Shown here one piece after another: positions 34,020-45,746 of a stretch of DNA of 64,000 bases. Position 1 is the first letter of the stretch; every line of letters starts with the position of its first letter. Under the pieces are notes generated by a model. The model was given only the letters and a program-made list of their open reading frames with translations. It searched no databases and was not told the origin of the DNA. The position numbers and the translations under genes were made by a program. Source of the DNA: Pleurodeles waltl (Eukaryota; Chordata; Amphibia; Caudata; Salamandridae); NCBI RefSeq assembly GCF_031143425.1, contig NC_090437.1, positions 845,879,978 through 845,943,977 on the forward strand. The letters run 5' to 3'.

Positions 34020-34640
34020 ATCAGATTTTAAGAAGTTGACAAAAGTGGTTAGGTTCTGCGATAAGCACAGAAGGGGGTGGCAAGGAATCCCTTAGCGTAG
34101 TCAAAGCACTGAAAAACGTCTGCCACCTAATCTGCAATGGCAGAAATGGAAAGGTTAGTAATGTCCAAACAGTCATGCTGGATGAGCGCAGAGCCCTCTT
34201 CAGAGCCATACACAGGGTGTAATGCTGGGTGATGGAGGCTCAGTATAGAGGGCTTGAGCTATAAAGACATTTAAGGATACATCAGTCGAAGCCGACGCTG
34301 TCCTCAGTGGATAGCCAGTTGATAGTACAGCTTCATTATTCTGCATGACGTGAAGGTGGACAATGAGAATTATAGGGCTCTCTAAGCAAAGGGCCTATAT
34401 GGCAAAGGTCAACAAGACGTCTGCCTTCATGATTCAGACAACTGTAGGTCACTCATGTAGACAATAAGCCCAACAGGGGACAACAGCCAAAATCTGAGTG
34501 CTTAAGGTGAGGTTGCTCTTAAAAGTAAGTCCCAGGTTCCTAACCATCCCTACAGGAATAAGGCATGGGCCCTTTTCACTCAGCCAGTAAGAATTTGACC
34601 GGTGGTTCGCATTACCACCCACCACCATGACAACAGATTA
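34020..34640 (-). pseudogene. Highly decayed LINE fragment (probable)
   Basis: On the minus strand, about 34600-34480 reads GPCLIPVGMVRNLGLTFKSN followed by LTLSTQI. This fits the 'VRNLGVxxDSxLSLxxQI' motif downstream of the RT catalytic box in L2/CR1 LINEs. Further left, frames contain ALYTEPP and RALRSSS, which sit where family members have ALYTGLP and similar words. Many stops and indels occur and no catalytic motif is visible. The call depends on one good motif. Confidence 0.4.
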
Positions 34641-37600
34641 TATCAAAGACGGGGAGCCAGCGGCTTTACATTACCCACTGAACACCATCAAGCACTGCTG
34701 AAACGCATTAACAAAAGGGTCTTCATATTGAGGAGTAATGGGAGGTGATCGCAGCATGCATGAACTCGAGGCCACAGGAGTGTATGAACCTAGCGAGTAG
34801 CTCAACATAGACATTAAAATGATAGGGTAACCCTGAGACGCTGCAGGATACTCAAAGGGAAAATTAAATCCTGCTGAAATGTACTGAAGCACTTAATTAC
34901 ACATGGCTGTGGTTCAACAGGAAGGCAACCAGCATAACAATTGTATGTTCATTGGAGCCAATGTATTTTGCTGCGGAAGTGAGTAGTGTATGTGAGAAAT
35001 GTGGGGTTCATTATAATTCACTGTAAGATACTCACTGGCAGTTAAGAGCCAACTTGTCGGATGTGGAGTTATCACTATTTAATAGGAGCCGGATGGTGGT
35101 ATCTACTGCGTTCCAGTCCTAGCAGCAATCATTGCACCACTTACTTCACTGCAACTTCTGCCAATGATTGGGAGTAGGATGGATGAGACAACAGAACAGC
35201 TGGACCAGGGTCAATCCTGGGCAGCCCCTAATACTGTGTCTGGTATAGAGTGGCCCCACGTTAAGTCAAGAGTCAAGGTGAGCGACCCCTCTTGCAAGAT
35301 TTCTCTAGTACACCAATTCAATCAAAGTCTTTGCCATGTGGTGATTGTAGTGGGGAAGAAGACCAGGTTTGAAAGAACGTTCGAGATATGGAGATGAGGG
35401 CAGGGGTAAAAGCAGCAATTGAGAAGACCATGATGCCAGGTGAACAGGTAGGAGTAGTTATAGTGAGTTGAAATTCAGTACACACACAGCTGCAACAAAC
35501 ATGACTCAGTGTTCAAGCAGTTGCATTTTGAGTACATTTTCTACTTAATCACCTCCAAGTATAAGATACTGTCCTATGTAAATACTCAACGTTGTATGTT
35601 CCCTGTGGAGGGTGAATGATGGGTGGTGTGTGGTCGCAGATGAGCTCTTTACCTGTATGAAAGAAAAGACTCACTGAGATTAAGTGTGCTAGTCCCTGTT
35701 AATTCCTAAATGTGCTGAGCAGCACCTCATCATCTATTTTGTAGGGAGTACGCTGCCAGGTTCCACAGTGGCATACGACTGCTCACCTCTCATGGTTCAA
35801 AGTAAATTGCATTTGCACACACCATAGCCACCATGAATATGCAACCGGAAAGCATCTGCATAGCAAAACAGCTAGGATATATCAACATTTTAAAAATGTT
35901 CCTGGACCTTAGACACCCCGACGAACCAAACTGAAATCCTTCCAAAACATCATCTCTGACCATTACTTCAAGAAAGAGGATTTATTTATGTGTTCTCCTC
36001 TTTACTACTTGAATGCTTAAATGAGGCATTACTTGCTGCCGAACGCTGCCTTTCAGGGCTTCACGGGGAGCTACAAGAGCATTTTTCAGGTGCACTGCTA
36101 AGCCATAAACTCAAGGATGTCAGCTGGAAGAATCGGGGGTTTCAGGAGGAAGCAGGGTGTTGAGCAATTGATTCATCTTTAAGTCTGCCTTGCGTAGGAG
36201 TTCAGAGAATAAAGCCTTGCTCCGGGGAAACAGCGCAGTTGTCTGGTGGAAAAACTGGCATCTGACCAGAGGCATTTTATATACTTATCTTTAAAAACAA
36301 GCCACCTTACTCCCAATATGTTATTCGTACATAAGTGCTAAAACCATAAAAATGCAATTTTGTGAAGTAAAACTTAATTGCATTCTTTGACATTAACAAC
36401 CTCCAAGTAGTGTTTAGGTTGAGCCGGTTGCTGCATGTGGGGTCTACTGTCACTCATTTTTAGGGAGAGAGGTAGAGAGGACAGAAAAGGGAAAAATAAT
36501 GAGTAATTAAAAAGACGGAAAACAGTGACATGGAGAAAGCAGTCATGGAAAAAAGGGTCAAAGACGAGGTAAAAGGTCAAAAATGTAGGGCGGTGGGTAA
36601 AAGAGAAATTAGGGGTATATGGCACCCTTGACATTCGGAAGCACAGGAATCAGCTTTGAGGTAAATGTTGGGCCTCAGCACTTATTCTTCTACAGTTTAA
36701 ACTCTACCAGCAACTAAGCAATAAACTCATTTTACAGCACAAATAAATATAAGAAATCTGTAAGAAATGAGTCCTGTCCCAGGCAAGTGAGGTACACTCA
36801 ATGAAATCCCCACACCGAGGAAAGTAGTTAAAAAATGTTATGTTCGTGCGTAATTCTACTCTCTTTATATGCACTACAAAACTAGGCCATTGTACAAATA
36901 CCGAACAACTTCTCATTTGACAGACACGCACAGACCTTTGTTTTCAGTTGTAAGCAGCAAAACAAGTACGGTTGTATGTTAAATTCAAAAACGTTCATAC
37001 GTGGATTTAGGAATTAAAACATAAAACTAAGTTAAACAAATATTTTACTAAAATAAAAAAGTGAAGATCCTAAACTACATCATACAAATTTATCACAGCT
37101 CACCACGCAGCAAGGGTTCACTCAATAATTCCTATAAATGCAAATGCAGATGTTGATAGAGGTTTACTGCTAGGATTTATTAACCAGAGGCAGGTATTTT
37201 CTTCTGCTTTTGCATAAGCATGCATACAGAACAAGGGGGTTAGCTCAGCCTGGAATAGAGATTTTCCATAATCCACCGGCTCTTTGCTCCTGGAAGTGTG
37301 CACCTAGAGGAGAATAAATAACCGTGCATAAAAGAAGAATGTACTGTGCGCGACAATCTCCCAGGTTCTTTGCTAGTAGAGCACTTCCGGTGTGTTACCC
37401 TCAGATGAAATGAACACAAAGGAAAACCTTTCAGTCGGCTCTGTGGTGAAGAGGTTTCTGGCTGTTGATATGGTCATATAATGTATAATGACCTGGATGG
37501 GACTGCGAGTTTCCCCAGACTGCCACAAGGAACAGGATATGCCATGCTTTCTTTGGCCTGCCCAATACCGGTACCAAAGCAAAACCACTGGTTCTTTTTT

Positions 37601-39240
37601 TAAAATATAGATAGGTTTTAAAGAATGGATCTCATGTCCTCTAAATAAAAAATAGCATTCAGAAACTAGCCAAAAACTAGAAGCACCTCTTAGCAAAACA
37701 GACCTGCGACAACAGCAGCATATCATAGGTGCTTTTAACCAGTACCTGCAGTAAATAACTGTACAAACTCGAGATTTGATTGCCATAAGGGAGACAATGT
37801 TCTGAACCGTCTTCCATGCCTTCAGGGGTTTAGTAATATTTATGTTACTCCCGAGTATCTCAAAGAGAGTGAATGTGTGGACTGGGTGAGTGAATGTGCA
37901 AGAGAGGAAAGCGCTACATCAGAACTGAGTGAGAGCTAGCTGATACTTGAGACTAGGCTGAAACGCTGGTTGGCAGTCTAACCACTGTTGCCTTTTTTTC
38001 TGAAGGTCTGGTGGGTTTCTGCCAAGCGTACATTTATAGGCAACGTGTTCGACACTATAGATTCATCAACTGCAAAGTGTAGTTTTCCTTTGAAAGGGCA
38101 GGATGTTTTTGGGCTATGATGAAAGTTTTATTTTCCAAAACATGGGCTATGTCATATGGAATATCATTTTGTCGTATTGCAGAAGGACGAACCGTTTTGG
38201 ATCTGTTGGTATAATCTTGGGAAAGTGTGGGAACTGTGATTCTAGTTGGTTACGCTTACGAGGTATTTTACTCGAAGAAGTGATGGCAGGTCACCTTGTG
38301 ATGGTAGTGCTAGAGGAGGTTGTAGTGGTTTCTGTCAAATAAGGCTTTTGTGGCAGCAGTAATGCTAGCTGATGCTAATTCAGACCACATCTCTACACCT
38401 ACTAGTCTGAGAACTCTGTTCTAGGTATTTAAGAGCCTGCTTCAGGGGCTCCAATGCATTTTGCTCAGTCTGTTCTCCACAGAGAAGATAGACAAGGTTA
38501 TAAAATCTGCAAAAACAACATGTAAAGCCGGGTGGCCGAAAAACTGTCAGATTTAAAGTAGCAGGCGAAGCATAATACATTGCTTTAAGATGGCCAGGAG
38601 GTAAAACGAAAGTGCACGACACATGACGTTTAAACATGTATGTGCTAAATAAATGGATGTGCCTGAATGCTTCTTGTTTTGGGAACTCCTTAGATACTTG
38701 TGATATGCAGTGTATGTGGTATAACACAGGCATTTAGATTATTCCAGTGACTTCTCCTGCCTGCCGTTGTTTATCAATTTACTAGCACAGGTGCAATTTT
38801 TCAACTACAAACAAAAAGTAATAAAAACAATCTGAGTCAACTATCTACTTGAGGTGTGAAAGGAAGCTAGATAACATGTGAATCAATTTATTTTGCACTA
38901 AATAGGTACGCTCAATAGTAATGTAATATTTTTCAAACCTCCCAGCTTCCCGAGACCCTGTGATGGAAAGGAGGGGTTTCTGGTTGCATTCTCAATAGCC
39001 AACCTATTTCAAAAATATGTCTGACTCAGCAAAAGGAAATATGAAGGAGTAAGTATTTTCAGTTGTAAGAATTTAAAACAATGTTATTTGTAGCTGTGGG
39101 CAGACTAGTGTTTTGTTGAAATGTGATTTTCTGTGGAAAATGTGATGATTAGAATTATGGTGAGATTTTACATGACGTCTTAATTTACAAATTTAAAAAA
39201 TACTTCTGTTAATGTTTCTCTTGAGGAGTCTCAATAAATG
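34641..39240. other. 4.6 kb of unassigned AT-rich sequence
   Basis: No recognisable gene, RNA or repeat boundary. A 137-codon minus-strand open frame at 37373-37786 has no motif and is probably fortuitous. This is the longest stretch in the window without recognisable transposon sequence. Confidence 0.45.
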
Positions 39241-39268
39241 AATATATATATCTATCTATATATATCTA

Positions 39269-39325
<57 letters not shown>

Positions 39326-39340
39326 ATACACACACACACA
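39241..39340. repeat. (TA)n / (TATC)n / (CA)n microsatellite
   Basis: The run tatatatctatctatatata extends into pure (ta)n, then cacacacaca at 39328-39340. Confidence 0.95.
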
Positions 39341-39601
39341 ATAGTATTTGAAATAACGCTTAGAGCCATGATGAAAATAAATTCAATAACCAGCTGCTAT
39401 TCCCTCTCAACAAATAAGCCCCCTTGTGTTTCTTTGTCGCTGTAGGCTCAACAGTCTAATGCGGCAGATCACTGCACTACAACTAACTTCCAGTGTTGTG
39501 ACACCTGTGTGCCACCACACATGTGTACTGTGCCCTGGTTCCCAAATACAACCACATGATGATGGTCGAGTGACCATTTTGCATGTTTTTGCTCTGGGTG
39601 G

Positions 39602-39825
39602 TGTAGAGTCCAGCTGGACTCGTTCTAGTGTTTCTGCCAGCCACTCTGCTGAGGGCTGGTCTTACAGATGTAACCCACACCCACCCAACACAGGCGTCAC
39701 CAGTCAGGTGACCCTGCCAATAAAAGGGGCCGGGCGCACGTGCCTGAGGCCAGTTTAGTACCACCCCACCACCGTGTCTGCGTCCCTTTACTTACCAGCA
39801 TGAGGGCCTAGGGCCCCACATTACA
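39602..39825 (+). repeat. 5' LTR
   Basis: 224 bp, TG...CA ends. It contains caataaaaggggccgggcgc at about 39718-39737, usable as a TATA-like or polyadenylation signal. It is identical to 43603-43826. Confidence 0.95.
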
Positions 39826-39826
39826 A

Positions 39827-39845
39827 TGGCGACGAGTGGGATCTG
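39827..39845 (+). promoter_or_regulatory. Primer-binding site, tRNA-Ser-like
   Basis: tggcgacgagtgggatctg starts one base after the LTR. Its first ten bases (tggcgacgag) are the complement of CCA plus the acceptor stem of vertebrate tRNA-Ser(GCU), whose 5' end is GACGAG. Pairing beyond that needs a two-base gap. The tRNA identity comes from general knowledge, not a search. Confidence 0.65.
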
Positions 39846-40255
39846 CAACCCCACGTGGTTGCAGACATGAACCTACGACGGAGCAATGGGTGGAGGAAAG
39901 AGGAGAAGTGAAGCTGTAGCAGCCCCAGCCCTATTGGTACAAGGAAGGGGGTGAGTGCTGTCGATCACAGCGTCCCGCAGCGCTGCCAAAGGCTGCGGTG
40001 CCGAAAATAAGTAAAGCGCTGTGAGGCGCCCAGTGCTGGGTTACCGGTGCCCCCGAAGAAATTGCCCTGAGACCAACCCCCCCCCCAAGAGTCGGATAGA
40101 GCGCGCCCGCAGGGGGTTGCTGCGCGCCCTGAAAAAAAAAGTGAAAAGAAAGTTGGAAAAAAAATGGCCGGGGCCGGTCTCCCCAGAAAAACAAACGCAG
40201 TCCGCAGCTGTCCCATGCTGCTGCGGCCGCACGTACAGAAAAGAAAAAAAAACAT

Positions 40256-40708
40256 GGTGCGATCGAGCACCAAGATTGGAAAAAGACCCGGGGTCGTTTC
40301 ACCCCCTGGGTACTTTTAAATTGGCGCTGTAGCAAGCCGTGCGCCATGAGGGGAAGAAGTATTGTGCCGGGCCGGTCGCCCCCTTTTCATTTCAACAATG
40401 GTGCACTCGTGCACCAAAGAAAACGTGCCCAGGGCCGCCCCCACCTCGAAAATGCCGGCAAAACGTCCGCAGCCCGGAGGATTGCTGCGGCCGCAACAAG
40501 TGACCCGCGACGGTGTCATCAGGCATCCGGAAAATAAATGAATATGCCCAGGGGCTCCCCCCTCGTCCTGGCAGCAACTAAAGCAAGAGGTGCAGACACG
40601 CACCGAAATAAGTGAAATAACATGGTGCAGGCACGCACCAGATGCCCAGGGCCGCGACCCCACCTCCAACAAATAACTGAATGAAGAAGTGAGGTGCTCA
40701 CACGCACC
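40256..40708 (+). repeat. Series of five 16-nt hairpins ggtgc-N6-gcacc in the leader
   Basis: The hairpins are at 40256-40271, 40400-40415, 40589-40604, 40624-40639 and 40693-40708. Each is ggtgc, six variable bases, gcacc. Most are accompanied by a nearby (tgc)ccaggg...ccccacc-type block, so the region appears to derive from degenerate repeat units. The position just inside the 5' LTR is where packaging or dimerisation signals lie in other retroelements. Confidence 0.8.
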
Positions 40709-41016
40709 TAGAAAGGAGAAAAACAGTACCCGGAGCCCCCAACCCCCTCACTAAAATTCGAGCCATCTGCACGCCTCTTTAAACGAGGCTGTGCTGTTTT
40801 AGGAAAAAAAAAAGTGGACAGAAAAAAAAAACACAGAAAGGAAAAGAAAGAAGAGAAAAGAGAGAGATAAGAAAGAAAATAAATAAAATTGCACTTACCT
40901 GCAGCCCCCACCAGCATGAGAAGTCCTCCCAGCAGCACGCCCTCCTCACCAGCCGGCATCTGTTCAAACAAACGAGCCGGTAACAGGAAAGACTGTCTTT
41001 CAAGCTAGAAAAAAAA

Positions 41017-41611
41017 GTGCACTACTGGCATCCAGTGGCCAGAGTTGGTATTGCACCCTATTTCTGTTTTAAAGGGAAGAGAAGCTTGGATGAAGGAAAG
41101 TTCACAGCAGCACCTTCAGAAAGTGACTGCTCCAAACCAAGAGTGCGCCCGTGGACAGAAACGGTGCAGAAGACTGAAACGGCGAGAAAGAAGGAAGCGA
41201 CGCGGGCGACGCTGCAAAAGGGAAGGAGAAGACTGCAGCTGTCCCAGACAAGCTGCAACGGTGAGAAACGGACGCAAGTGCCACGTGAGGTACAAAGAGA
41301 GCGCGCATGGTCTGCGCAGCCCCTGGTGGCCGTCCGCCGCCACCGACGAAAGAACGCCACATGCCCCAGCAGTGATGGTCATCACCGCAGGACAAGAAAG
41401 GGACATGCCAGGCGCCAGGACGCCCAGAAAAAAAAAAGAGACTGACACGTGCGCAGCGTGCACAGAGAGCTGCGCCCGAGAATGTGACGACATGGGTAAA
41501 GTCCGTGAAGATGGAGAGAGTACCCGAGAGCGTGACGTAACGCACGGGAAAAGAGGCCATGTCAGCTGGCCGCACAGCGATGGAAGATGGCCACTGTTGG
41601 CCCATCAGTGA
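41017..41611 (+). other. Overlapping Arg/Lys-rich open frames, not assigned
   Basis: Frames 41017-41445 (142 codons) and 41045-41611 (188 codons) overlap in different phases, both rich in Arg, Lys and Glu because the DNA is purine-rich. The reverse strand is open too (41620-41102). Simultaneous openness in several frames points to composition rather than coding. No zinc knuckle or enzyme motif is visible. The 188-codon frame is the best candidate if the element encodes anything. Confidence 0.2.
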
Positions 41612-41858
41612 GCAGGTCATCTGAACCGACCGACCCTGCCAGAGCAGATGGCAGGAGTGAGCGCCGTAACAGCGCAGCCTCGAGGCGCAAGAATGGCGCC
41701 CTCGAGTGAAGAGAAGGAGGAAGAGAGCGGGGACCCTCCTGCCAGAGAGAGGTCCACCAAGAGGATCCGGGAACGGACCAGACCGGGAGAGGTCTGCATG
41801 AAGAGCAGATCATGTCCTACCCGCAGGACTCAGCCTGTGAGAGGCTGCGACCGAGTAA

Positions 41859-42113
41859 GATGCACCAGAGGAGGTGCAGTGATAGGTCCATGTCACGCAG
41901 CATGTGACCTGGGGCACAACGCCACATCGAGGACGAAGAGGAAGATGCACCAGCGAAGGTGCAGTGATAGGTCCGTGTGAAGCAGCACGAGACCTGTGGC
42001 ACGACGCCACATCGAGGACAAAGAGGAAGATGTACCAGCAGAGGTGCAGCGCAAGGTCCATGTGCCGCAACATGTGACCTGTGGCACAACGCCACACCAA
42101 GGAGAAGAGAGAG
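41859..42113 (+). repeat. 85-bp tandem repeat, three copies
   Basis: Units begin at 41859, 41944 and 42029 with gatg(c/t)accag. Each contains gtgacctg(t/g)ggcacaacgcca-like sequence with a small ggcacaacgcc/ggtgca stem potential. Copies differ by a few substitutions, so the array is older than the insertion of this copy. Confidence 0.88.
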
Positions 42114-43587
42114 TGGCACGACGCCAACAAGAAATGAGGAGAGGAGTGTGACAGACCGGTCACACCACAGATCAACTCCATCGCAGGTGTGAAAGTGGAA
42201 GGAAGTAGAGTGACACAACTGAGGACTCGTGCGAGCAGATGAGGAGGCACCCATCAGTACAAGACAGTCACCGGGGTGAGCAGACGTCACTGAAGACAGC
42301 GATGCGCGTGGTCCCCCATGCTTCCCAGTACGACCGACCTGTCACCGGCTGCTTGGCTGTGATGGCATCCCTGTCGCCGACTGCACAGGCCACACAAGAC
42401 CCGCCATGGCCACTACGTCCATCAAGTGGTCCTTCCGCTGACGAAGCCGCCGCCACCTGTTTGATCTGCAAAAGGATGAAAAAACATCATCATCATGATG
42501 AGGTGCATCGCCCAATCATCGAAGGAGGAGCACAGCACCACCTGAGTGGAGACAGTCAGCAACAAGAACCGATGCTGACACGGCATGTCTGGCAACGTAG
42601 AAACTTATCGTCTGAACACTTGCCATGAGCTCCGTGAACCAGACGCCTGCCGGTGAGAGCAGACCAGATCATTTGGACCATCCACCCTTGGGGTTGCACA
42701 AGACTAGGACGTGGCCCTGTTGGGAGTTCAGAGAGACTCCTTTGGCGTGGCCGACGTTGGCCTGCACAGCCCACGCAGTCCCGCCGCAATCCACGGACAA
42801 GGGCCTCCAACAAATTCCTGTGAGAGCGGAATATCGCTGAGAGAGAATGCATCTGAGACAGCTCCACGTCAGGCATCCGGAAGCACGGAGGTCTCATATC
42901 GAGAGACTGGTCACCTGAAGACTTTGCACTATGGCCAGAGCACCTGAATCCGGATGGCTCGAGCAAGCGGACCCTGCATCAACAACCCTTGTGGCTCCAT
43001 GCGAGACTAGGATGTGGTCCTGTAGGCTGTTCCTCTGAGACGTCTTTGCTGGGCCTGAGATAGGCAAGCACAGTCCACACAGTCCTGTGGAAGCCCTCAA
43101 AAGGGCCTCGAGGAGACTCCTGCTTGATGGAGGTCTGGCACGAGAGGGAAGACTGCCGCTGCTCTGCCGCTGGACTTCCAGGCGCCCCAGGCCATCACGT
43201 CATCTGCAGTCTTAGGAGGTAGACAATCTCCAGAGTCAGAATGCCGTCCAGAACTGTGTACAGTGGACTCCCCACTGCTCCAGATGCAACCGCATCAGAA
43301 ACTGTAAATAGACTTTGACCACATGAGCCCAGGCAGGACCGGATCGACTATATCCAGTGAACTGTGAGGTCATGGACAAGCAACTGAAGTATCTGGACTT
43401 CATCCACACCGTGTTCGTGCCCAGCTGTACCTGGTTAAATTATGGACTCGTGCGGAGGTGTCCGGGTGCTCCCAGCTGCACCATGTCCACTGCAATTCTG
43501 CAGTTTGCCTTTTAGAGGCCGAGAGACTGATTGTGGTGCTTTGTTATTGTTTCTTTTACAGGTTGGACTTTTGTTTGGTTCCTCAAT

Positions 43588-43602
43588 AAAGTTTGGGAGG
43601 GA
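43588..43602 (+). promoter_or_regulatory. Polypurine tract
   Basis: aaagtttgggagggaTG: the purine run gggagggA ends exactly at the base before the 3' LTR (TGTAGAG at 43603), where second-strand synthesis would be primed. Confidence 0.7.
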
Positions 43603-43826
43603 TGTAGAGTCCAGCTGGACTCGTTCTAGTGTTTCTGCCAGCCACTCTGCTGAGGGCTGGTCTTACAGATGTAACCCACACCCACCCAACACAGGCGTCA
43701 CCAGTCAGGTGACCCTGCCAATAAAAGGGGCCGGGCGCACGTGCCTGAGGCCAGTTTAGTACCACCCCACCACCGTGTCTGCGTCCCTTTACTTACCAGC
43801 ATGAGGGCCTAGGGCCCCACATTACA
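43603..43826 (+). repeat. 3' LTR
   Basis: Identical to the 5' LTR at 39602-39825. Followed by the target duplication ggtgg at 43827-43831. Confidence 0.95.
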
Positions 43827-43831
43827 GGTGG

Positions 43832-45746
43832 TATCTCCCGTCCTAGATACAAGTAATGTAGTCAATTCTCAACCCATGCAGTATTTACACCCAGCCTGCA
43901 CTTAAATTATACCAAACCGGTTGAATTTGCATTAGCACACTTCCCACACGTAAAACCCTGCACCGTCTCACTTTCTAACTCAAGCACACATTAAAACCTG
44001 GATCTTTATTGTGCTCTTGAGACTGGACTATGCTAATTCCTCCTCAAACTGAATTCTCAAACTGCACCTTACTACTTTCAAAGTAGCCCTCAGACTGACC
44101 ACATACTCCAGACAGTTTGCCTACAATGTGCCAACTGACCTTAGTGAAATGGATTTCTACAGAGGCAAGGAGAACCTTCGTACGAACATGAATCATGAAT
44201 AGGGCACTCCACTAGGGTAGGCCAGTCTTTCTTCACGGAAACTTGCCATCTCAGAAAGTCAACATCATCTTCGGAGCTTTGACACGCTTCTCATAAGAAA
44301 ACAACGATTCCAAAGCAATATTTCTTAGGAAGTGAACTCAGGGCAAACACATCCTAGGAAAGTCTCAAAAAAGATCAGAGCGTGTTTGAGCACCAGTTCC
44401 GCCTTTAAATTTAAATGGATACAATAGGGACAAGGGCGTTGCTAAACAAATTTTAACCCCTATCAATTACTGACGGTATTCCTGAAAATATTGCATATTT
44501 TTTGTAGATTTTGCCCCTCGTTTTCGCCTACATGTTATGATACTGAACTCATTCTTTCCTTTTTCCTAGGATGTGTAGACATTGTAACTCCAGCACACGT
44601 TTTCTTTCCCTATTGTAAAAATCCTCCTATTTGAAGTACTTTTCCACCAACTCGATTTTGTCCGTACCATTTATAACCAATAATAAGTCAATTAAATGAA
44701 CAACACTGTGGACCAGTAAAATAAATATGGGTGAAAAGAAAAAAAAAAAAGAATTGCAAAGGATAACAAAGAAACACATCCAGCCCCAGTGAGACTTTAA
44801 GATCTGACAGCCACAGATGTCTTAGATTGTCAAAGTTTATTACCACCACTTAAATCCTAGGAATGGCCAAGCAGATGTGAACGCTCTCATCTCAATGCTA
44901 ATTTCTTTAACATTAGCCTAACCATAAATATTCAAGTTGAACGCTAATAATGTATTTTCAATGCCATGATTTGAATCTTAATTTAAAAAGTCACTTAATT
45001 ATGAAGGACACTACTAAATAACGCTGGGCTCATTGGAATGTACTTTTTACTGGAACTTATAGAAACACAAAACGCCAGACAAAGATGGACTTTTTTTATC
45101 CTCTTCCAGATGTCTTCTCATGCTTTGCTTTCAAATGGAAACAAGTCTTCGTGTCTAAGACAAAACACATTTCTTTAGAATTTCTATTTGTAAAATACAA
45201 TAAAGGGATCTAAAAAAAGTACATTTTATTTGATGTTGTTTTCCATCTCGTACACATCGGCTTCAGATATTTGTTTTATTTTTTAAATAATTTTCATGGA
45301 TAAATGCAATATCAAGAACGATATATGGCATATTAAACTGTTGTCACAGTAACAGACAGCTCAATAGGGAAAGTAAGTTGAAATAACATCTATATAAGAA
45401 ATTAGGTACAAAAAGTCAAGCCCACATTCGTTAAATATTCATAATGTATAACATTACAATTGATGGGTTCTGATGCGATCGTAAACCACGAGGCCAAAGG
45501 TTGAGTGGTTTGCAAATGTCACAAGAAATCCAAGAAGGCAATATACGATAATATTATACTAGTGACTTATTGCACACTTTTTATAATACAAGTTTATTTC
45601 GGTGCAATAAACAGGGATAGGTTTAATGCATTAACTGAAATACTGGACATACAGTATGTTTTTTTGTATTAAAAGAAACAACTATATTTACTTATCCAGT
45701 TAGGAATACTGACAAAAGTCCTGCGGGTTTTAAGGTGCTACACAAA
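43832..45746. other. Unassigned AT-rich sequence, no repeat recognised
   Basis: No gene seen. 44700-45720 is AT-rich, with ataaatattcaagttg and cacttaattatgaagg-like words and no transposon signature, so it may be unique sequence. Confidence 0.45.

Larger units (their letters stand above)
39602..43826 (+). mobile_element. Young non-autonomous LTR retrotransposon (4225 bp)
   Basis: It has two LTRs of 224 bp (39602-39825 and 43603-43826) that I read as identical, starting TGTAGAGTCC and ending CATTACA. Both sides carry the direct repeat ggtgg (39597-39601; 43827-43831), a perfect 5-bp target duplication. A primer-binding site follows the left LTR, and a purine tract precedes the right LTR. The internal 3777 bp are GC- and CpG-rich, unlike the flanks, and lack any gag, protease, RT or integrase motif in any frame. 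It is therefore a non-autonomous (LARD-like) element mobilised by a relative. Identical LTRs imply recent insertion. Confidence 0.93.

Noticed and set aside
37373..37786. 137-codon open frame on the minus strand
   Set aside because: No motif, no repeat context and no recognisable start context; a frame of this length is expected by chance somewhere in 64 kb.
41017..41620. Open frames on both strands in the young LTR element, considered as gag
   Set aside because: Several phases are open at the same time, the products are only Arg/Lys-rich, and no zinc knuckle or capsid motif is present.
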